Assembly (NCBI RefSeq): GCF_002288925.2
Contig: NW_022098048.1
Span: 19,881,398 to 19,945,397, forward strand
DNA length: 64,000 nucleotides
Source of the DNA: Delphinapterus leucas
Taxonomy: Eukaryota > Chordata > Mammalia > Artiodactyla > Monodontidae
Direction: 5' to 3'
Shown here: in pieces, positions 59,782 through 64,000 of the stretch
Layout of the letters: each line of letters opens with the position of its first letter
Numbering within the stretch: the first letter of the stretch is position 1
The notes under the pieces: generated by a model
Seen by the model: the letters and a program-made list of their open reading frames with translations, nothing else
Database searches by the model: none
Told to the model about the DNA's origin: nothing
Translations under genes and position numbers: made by a program

Positions 59782-61842
59782 CACTTTGTTAATGTGGTGT
59801 TTCACAGTGATTGATTTGTGGATTTGAACAATTCTTGCATCCCTGAGATAAATCCCACTTGATGAAGATGTATGATCCTTTTAATATATTGTTGAATACG
59901 GATTACTAATATTTTCTTGAGAATTTTGCATTTATGTACATCAGTGATATTGGTCAGTAGTCTTTTTTATTATATCTTGGTCTGGCTTTGGTATAGTGTG
60001 ATATTGGCCTTTTAGAAAGTGTTCAGAAGTGTTCCTCTCTCTGAAACTTTTTGGAATAGTTTGTGAAGGATAGGTGCTAACTCTTTTCTAAATGTTTGGT
60101 AGAGTTTACCTGTGAAGGACCTGGTCCTGGACTTTAGTTTGTTGGATTTTTTATTACTATTTTAATTTCATTACTGGTAATTTGTCTGTTCATGTTTTCT
60201 ATTTTTTCCGGGTTCAGTCTTGGGAGATTCTACATTTCTTGGAATTTTTCCATTACTTCTTGTTTGTCCATTTTATTGGCATACAATCATTTATAGAACT
60301 CTCTCATGATTCTTTGTATTTCTGTGGTGTTTGTAACCTCTCATTTTTCATTTCTGATTATATTGATTTGAACCCTCTGTCTTTTTCTCATTTTTTTCAT
60401 AGTGAATCTGGCTAAAGGTTTATCAATTTTGTTTATATTTTCAAGACAATTGCTCTTAGATTCACTGATCTTTTTTTCTTGTATTGTCGTGGGGTGTTTT
60501 TTTTTTTATCTCTATTTCATTTATTTCTCCTCCGATCTTTACGTTTTCTTTCCTTCTGCTAACTTTGGGTTTTCTTCATTCTTCTTTTTCAAATTCCGTT
60601 AGGTGTAAGGTTAAGTTGGGTTTTTTGTTGGTTTTTTGGGGGGAAGGTTGTTTGTTAGGTTTTGGTTTTGGGTGGTTTTTTTTTCAATTTTTTCTTGTTT
60701 CCTAAGGTAGGCTTGTATTGCTATAAATTTCAATCTTTGAAATGCTTTTGCTGCATCCCATAGATTTTGGACTGTTGTGTTTCATTCTTGTTTGTCTACA
60801 AGTATTTTTTTATTTCCTCTTTGATTTCTTCAGTAATCCATTTGTTGTTTAGTGGCATATTGTTTAGCCTTCATGTGTTTGTGTATTTTGCAGTTTTTGT
60901 CTTGTAGTTGATTCTAGTCTCATAACATTATGGTCAGAAAATACGCTTGATATGATTTCATTTTTCTTAAATTTACTGAGACTTATTTTGTCACCTAACA
61001 TGTGATCTATCCTGGAGAATGTTCCACGTATACTTGAAAGGAATGTGTATTCTTCTGGTTTTCAATGGAGTGTTTTATGTATATCTATTAAGTCTATTTG
61101 GTCTAGTGTGTCATTTAAGACCAATGTTTCCTTATTGATTTTCTGTCTGGATGATCTCTCCATTGACGTAAGTTGAGTGTTAAAGTCCTCTGCTATTATT
61201 GTGTTACTGTCAATCTCTCTAATTATGTTTGTTAATATTTGCTCTATGTATTTAGGTATTTTTGTTGGGTGCTTATATATTTTAAATTGTTATATCTTCT
61301 TCTTGGCCCTCAATCATTGTAAAATTCTTCAGTCTTTTTACAGTCTTTGTTTTAAAGGCTATTTTGTCTAATTATTGCTACTCTAGCTTTCTTTTCATTT
61401 CCAGTTGCATGGAATACCTTTTCCATCCCCTTACTTTCAGTCTGTGTGTGCCTTTTGATTTGAAATGAGTGTCTTGTAGGAAGCATATATGTGGATCTTG
61501 CTTTTTTATCCATTCAGCCACTCTGTGTCTTTTGATTAGAGCATTTAGTTCATGTACATTTAAAGTAATTATTGATAGGTATGTACTTACTGCCATTTTG
61601 TTAATTGTTTTGTGGTTGTTGTTGTAGTTATTTTTGTGTTCTTTCTTCTTTTGTTCTCTTCACCTGTGGCTTGAGGACTATCTTTAGTGTTATGTTGGGA
61701 TTCTTTTCTCTTTTTTTTGTGTGTCTATCATAGATTTTTGTTTTGTTATTACCATGAGGTTTATATATAGCTATATGCACATATATAAACACACAGATAT
61801 ACATTTTTAAATTTTAAGTTGCTGATCTCAATTTAAATTGCA
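59782..61842 (-). mobile_element. L1-D: 5' part, antisense
   Basis: Continues reverse ORF2 (the endonuclease segment is in frame 61378-61596) into the ORF1-proximal region ending 'ttttaagttgctgatctc'. It is cut by L1-F at 61843 and probably continues beyond the window. Confidence 0.8.
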
Positions 61843-63021
61843 GAAGGACTTCCGGGAAGATGGCAGAAGAGTAAGACGTGGAGATCACCTTCCTACCCAC
61901 AGATACACCAGAAATACGTCTACACGTGGAACAACTCCTACAGAACACCTACTGAACCCTGGCAGAAGACCTCAGACCTCCCAAAAGGCAAGAAATCCCC
62001 CACGTACCTGGGTAGGGCAAAAGACAAAAGAATAAACAGAGACAAAAGGATAGGGATGGGACCTGCACCAGTGGGAGGGAGCTGTGAAGGAGGAAAGGTT
62101 TCCACACACTAGGAAGCCCCTTCTCAGGCGGAGACTGCGGGTGGCGGTTGGGGGGGGGTGGTTAGCAGCCGCAGAGGAGAGCGCAGCAACAGGGGTGCAG
62201 AGGGCAAAGCAGAGAGATTCCGGCACAGAGGAAGGGCCGACTGGTACTCACCAGCCCAAGAGGCTTGTCTGCTCCCCTGCCGGGGTGGGCGGGGCTGGGA
62301 GCTGAGGCTCGGGCTTCGGTCGGAGCACAGGGAGAGGACTGGGGTTGGCAGCGTGAACATAGCCTGCAGGGGGTTAGTGCGCCACAGCTAGCCGGGAGGG
62401 AGTCTAGGGAAACGTCTGGACCTGCTGAAAAGGCAAGAGACATTTTCTTCCCTCTTTGTTTCCTGGTGTGTGAGGAGAGGGGATTAAGAGCACTGCTTAA
62501 AGGAGCTCCAGAGACGGGTGCGAGCCGCAGCTAAAACTGCAGACCCCAGAGACAGACATGAGACGCTAAGGCTGCTGCCACCGCCACCAAGAAGCCTGTG
62601 TGCGAGCACAGGTCACTAACCACACCCCCTTCCAGGGAGCCTGTACAGCCCACCACTGCCAGGGTCCCGTGATCCAGGGACAACTCCCCCGGGAGAACGC
62701 ACAGCGTGCCTCAGGCTGGTGCAACATCATGCTGGCCTCTGCCACCGCAGGCTCGCCCTGCGCTACGTGACCCTCCCTCCCCCTGGCCTGAGTGAGCCAG
62801 AGCCCCCGAATCAGCGGCTCCTTTAACACTGTCCTGTCTGAGCGAAGAACAGACGCCCTCCAGCGACCTACACGCAGAGGTGGGGCCAAATCCAAAGCTG
62901 AGCCCCTGGGAGCTGTGAGAACAAAGAAGAGAAAGGGCAGTCTCTCCCAGCATCCTCAGAAGCAGTGGAATAAAGCTCCACAATCAACTTGATGTACCCT
63001 GCATCTGTGGAATACATTAAT

Positions 63022-63545
63022 AGACAATGAATCATCCCAAATTAAGGAGGTGGACTTTGAGGGCAAGATTTATTATTTTTCCACCTTTTCCTCATTTTGT
63101 GAGTGTGTATGTCTATGCTTCTGTGTGAGATTTTGTCTGTATAGCTTTGCTTCCACCATTTGTCTGAGGATTCTATCCACCCGTTTTGTTTTTTTTAAAA
63201 TTTTTTTCTTAATAATAGTTTTTTATTTTAATAACTTTATTTTACTTTATCTCCATTTCTTCTTACCTTCCTTCCCTCCTTTAGACAAGAATCATCCCAA
63301 ATTGAGGTGGTGGACTTTGAGAGCAAGATTTATGATTTTTCCCCTTTTCTGCTTTTTGTGAATGTATATGTGTATGCTTCTGTGTGACATTTTGTCTGTA
63401 TAGCTTTGCTTCCACCATTTGTCCCAGGATTCTATCTATCCGTTTTTTGGTTTTTTGGTTTTTTTTCCTCTTAATAATTATTTTTTATTTTAATAACTTT
63501 TTATATTTTATCTTACTTTATTTTACTTTATCCTCCTTCTTTTTT
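63022..63545 (+). repeat. 261-bp tandem duplication in L1-F 5' UTR
   Basis: Unit 1 is 63022-63282 and unit 2 starts at 63283. Shared blocks 'tggactttgag', 'ttttgtctgtatagctttgc' and 'ttccaccatttgtc' recur with a constant 261-262-bp offset. L1-B has a single unit at the equivalent place (about 45290-45830). Confidence 0.85.
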
Positions 63546-63650
63546 TCTTCCTTCCCTCCTTTCTTCCTTCCTTCTTCTCTCCCTCCCTCCCTCCCTCCCT
63601 CACTTCTTTCTTTTTTTCTTTCTTTCTAATACTACTAATTCTTTCTTTCT
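63535..63650. repeat. Pyrimidine-rich (CCTT/CTCC)n tract
   Basis: Runs of cttccttccctcc and ccctccctccctc; in L1-B the equivalent place is a (CTTT)n tract. Confidence 0.85.
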
Positions 63651-64000
63651 ACTTTTTATCCCTTTTCTTCTGAGCCGTGTGGATGAAAGGCTGTTGGTGC
63701 TGCAGCCAGGAGTTACTGCTGTGCCTCTGAGGTGGGAGAGCCAACATCAGGACACTGGTCCACAAGAGACCTGCCAGCTGCACATAATATCAAATGGCAA
63801 AAATCTCCCAGAGATCTCTATCTCAACACCAGCACCCAGTTTCACTCAACGACCAGCAAGCTACAGTGCTGGACATCCTATGCCAAACAACTAGCAAGAC
63901 AGGAACACAACCCCACCCATTAGCAGAGAGGCTGCCCAAAATCATAATAAGTCGACAGACACCCCAAAACACACCACCAGACGTGGACCTGCCCACCAGA

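Larger units (their letters stand above)
61843..64000 (+). mobile_element. L1-F: 5' UTR of a younger L1, sense, runs off the window
   Basis: Begins with the L1 5' terminus pattern 'aaggacttccgggaagatgg'. The first module (61843-62585) is GC-rich and differs from L1-A and L1-B; the second (62590-64000) matches L1-B module 2. A 261-bp tandem duplication occupies about 63022-63540. ORF1 would start about 250 bp past the window by comparison with L1-B. Confidence 0.85.

Noticed and set aside
62084..62534. Several overlapping 70-93-codon frames on both strands
   Set aside because: GC-rich L1-F 5' UTR; no protein homology recognised.

Overview
This is a non-coding, repeat-dense stretch of a mammalian nuclear genome. 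It is most likely cetacean, or at least a whippomorph artiodactyl. At least ten CHR-type tRNA-derived SINEs are present (the unit that reads 'gcttccctggtggc...' on one strand), and no BovB or Bov-tA elements are seen, which argues against a ruminant. The only host protein-coding sequence recognised is three consecutive exons of NEK10 on the + strand (35055-35184, 35736-35806, 53697-53910). They encode the C-terminal part of the kinase domain and the start of the following coiled coil. The window is therefore the inside of NEK10: more than 35 kb of one intron, a 551-bp intron, a 17.9-kb intron, and 10 kb of the next.

Layout: 1-870 intron with a MIR. 868-7955 an old antisense L1 (L1-A) carrying two SINEs. 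9197-25329 an antisense class I (tRNA-Ile primed) endogenous retrovirus with both LTRs, an ATTC target duplication, recognisable gag-pro-pol remnants and no env. This provirus has been hit by at least six later insertions: a metallothionein processed retrocopy (12820-13201), three solo LTRs (13365-13869, 22809-23387, 24538-25140), a near full-length L1 (14273-20910) with a SINE in its tail, and another SINE (10206-10397). 26096-28362 holds two more solo LTRs, one inside a Tigger/MER2-like DNA transposon and carrying a tRNA-Glu(UUC)-like sequence in its U5. 28.4-43.8 kb is mostly ancient intron with MIR, L2, MaLR LTRs, a U6 snRNA pseudogene, SINEs and NEK10 exons. 43855-51450 is a sense L1 (L1-B) with a composite 5' UTR, followed by an older L1 scrap. 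55070-64000 is an old antisense L1 (L1-D) interrupted by L1-E and by the 5' end of a younger sense L1 (L1-F) that runs off the window.

No new multi-gene system was found. The most interesting points are: an LTR whose U5 contains a tRNA-Glu(UUC)-like sequence in sense orientation; modular, apparently swapped L1 5' UTRs and a 261-bp tandem duplication in one of them; a metallothionein retrocopy with a still-open 70-codon frame; a 52-bp inverted repeat in the ERV protease region; and the nested insertions, most of which keep clear target duplications, so their order can be read.
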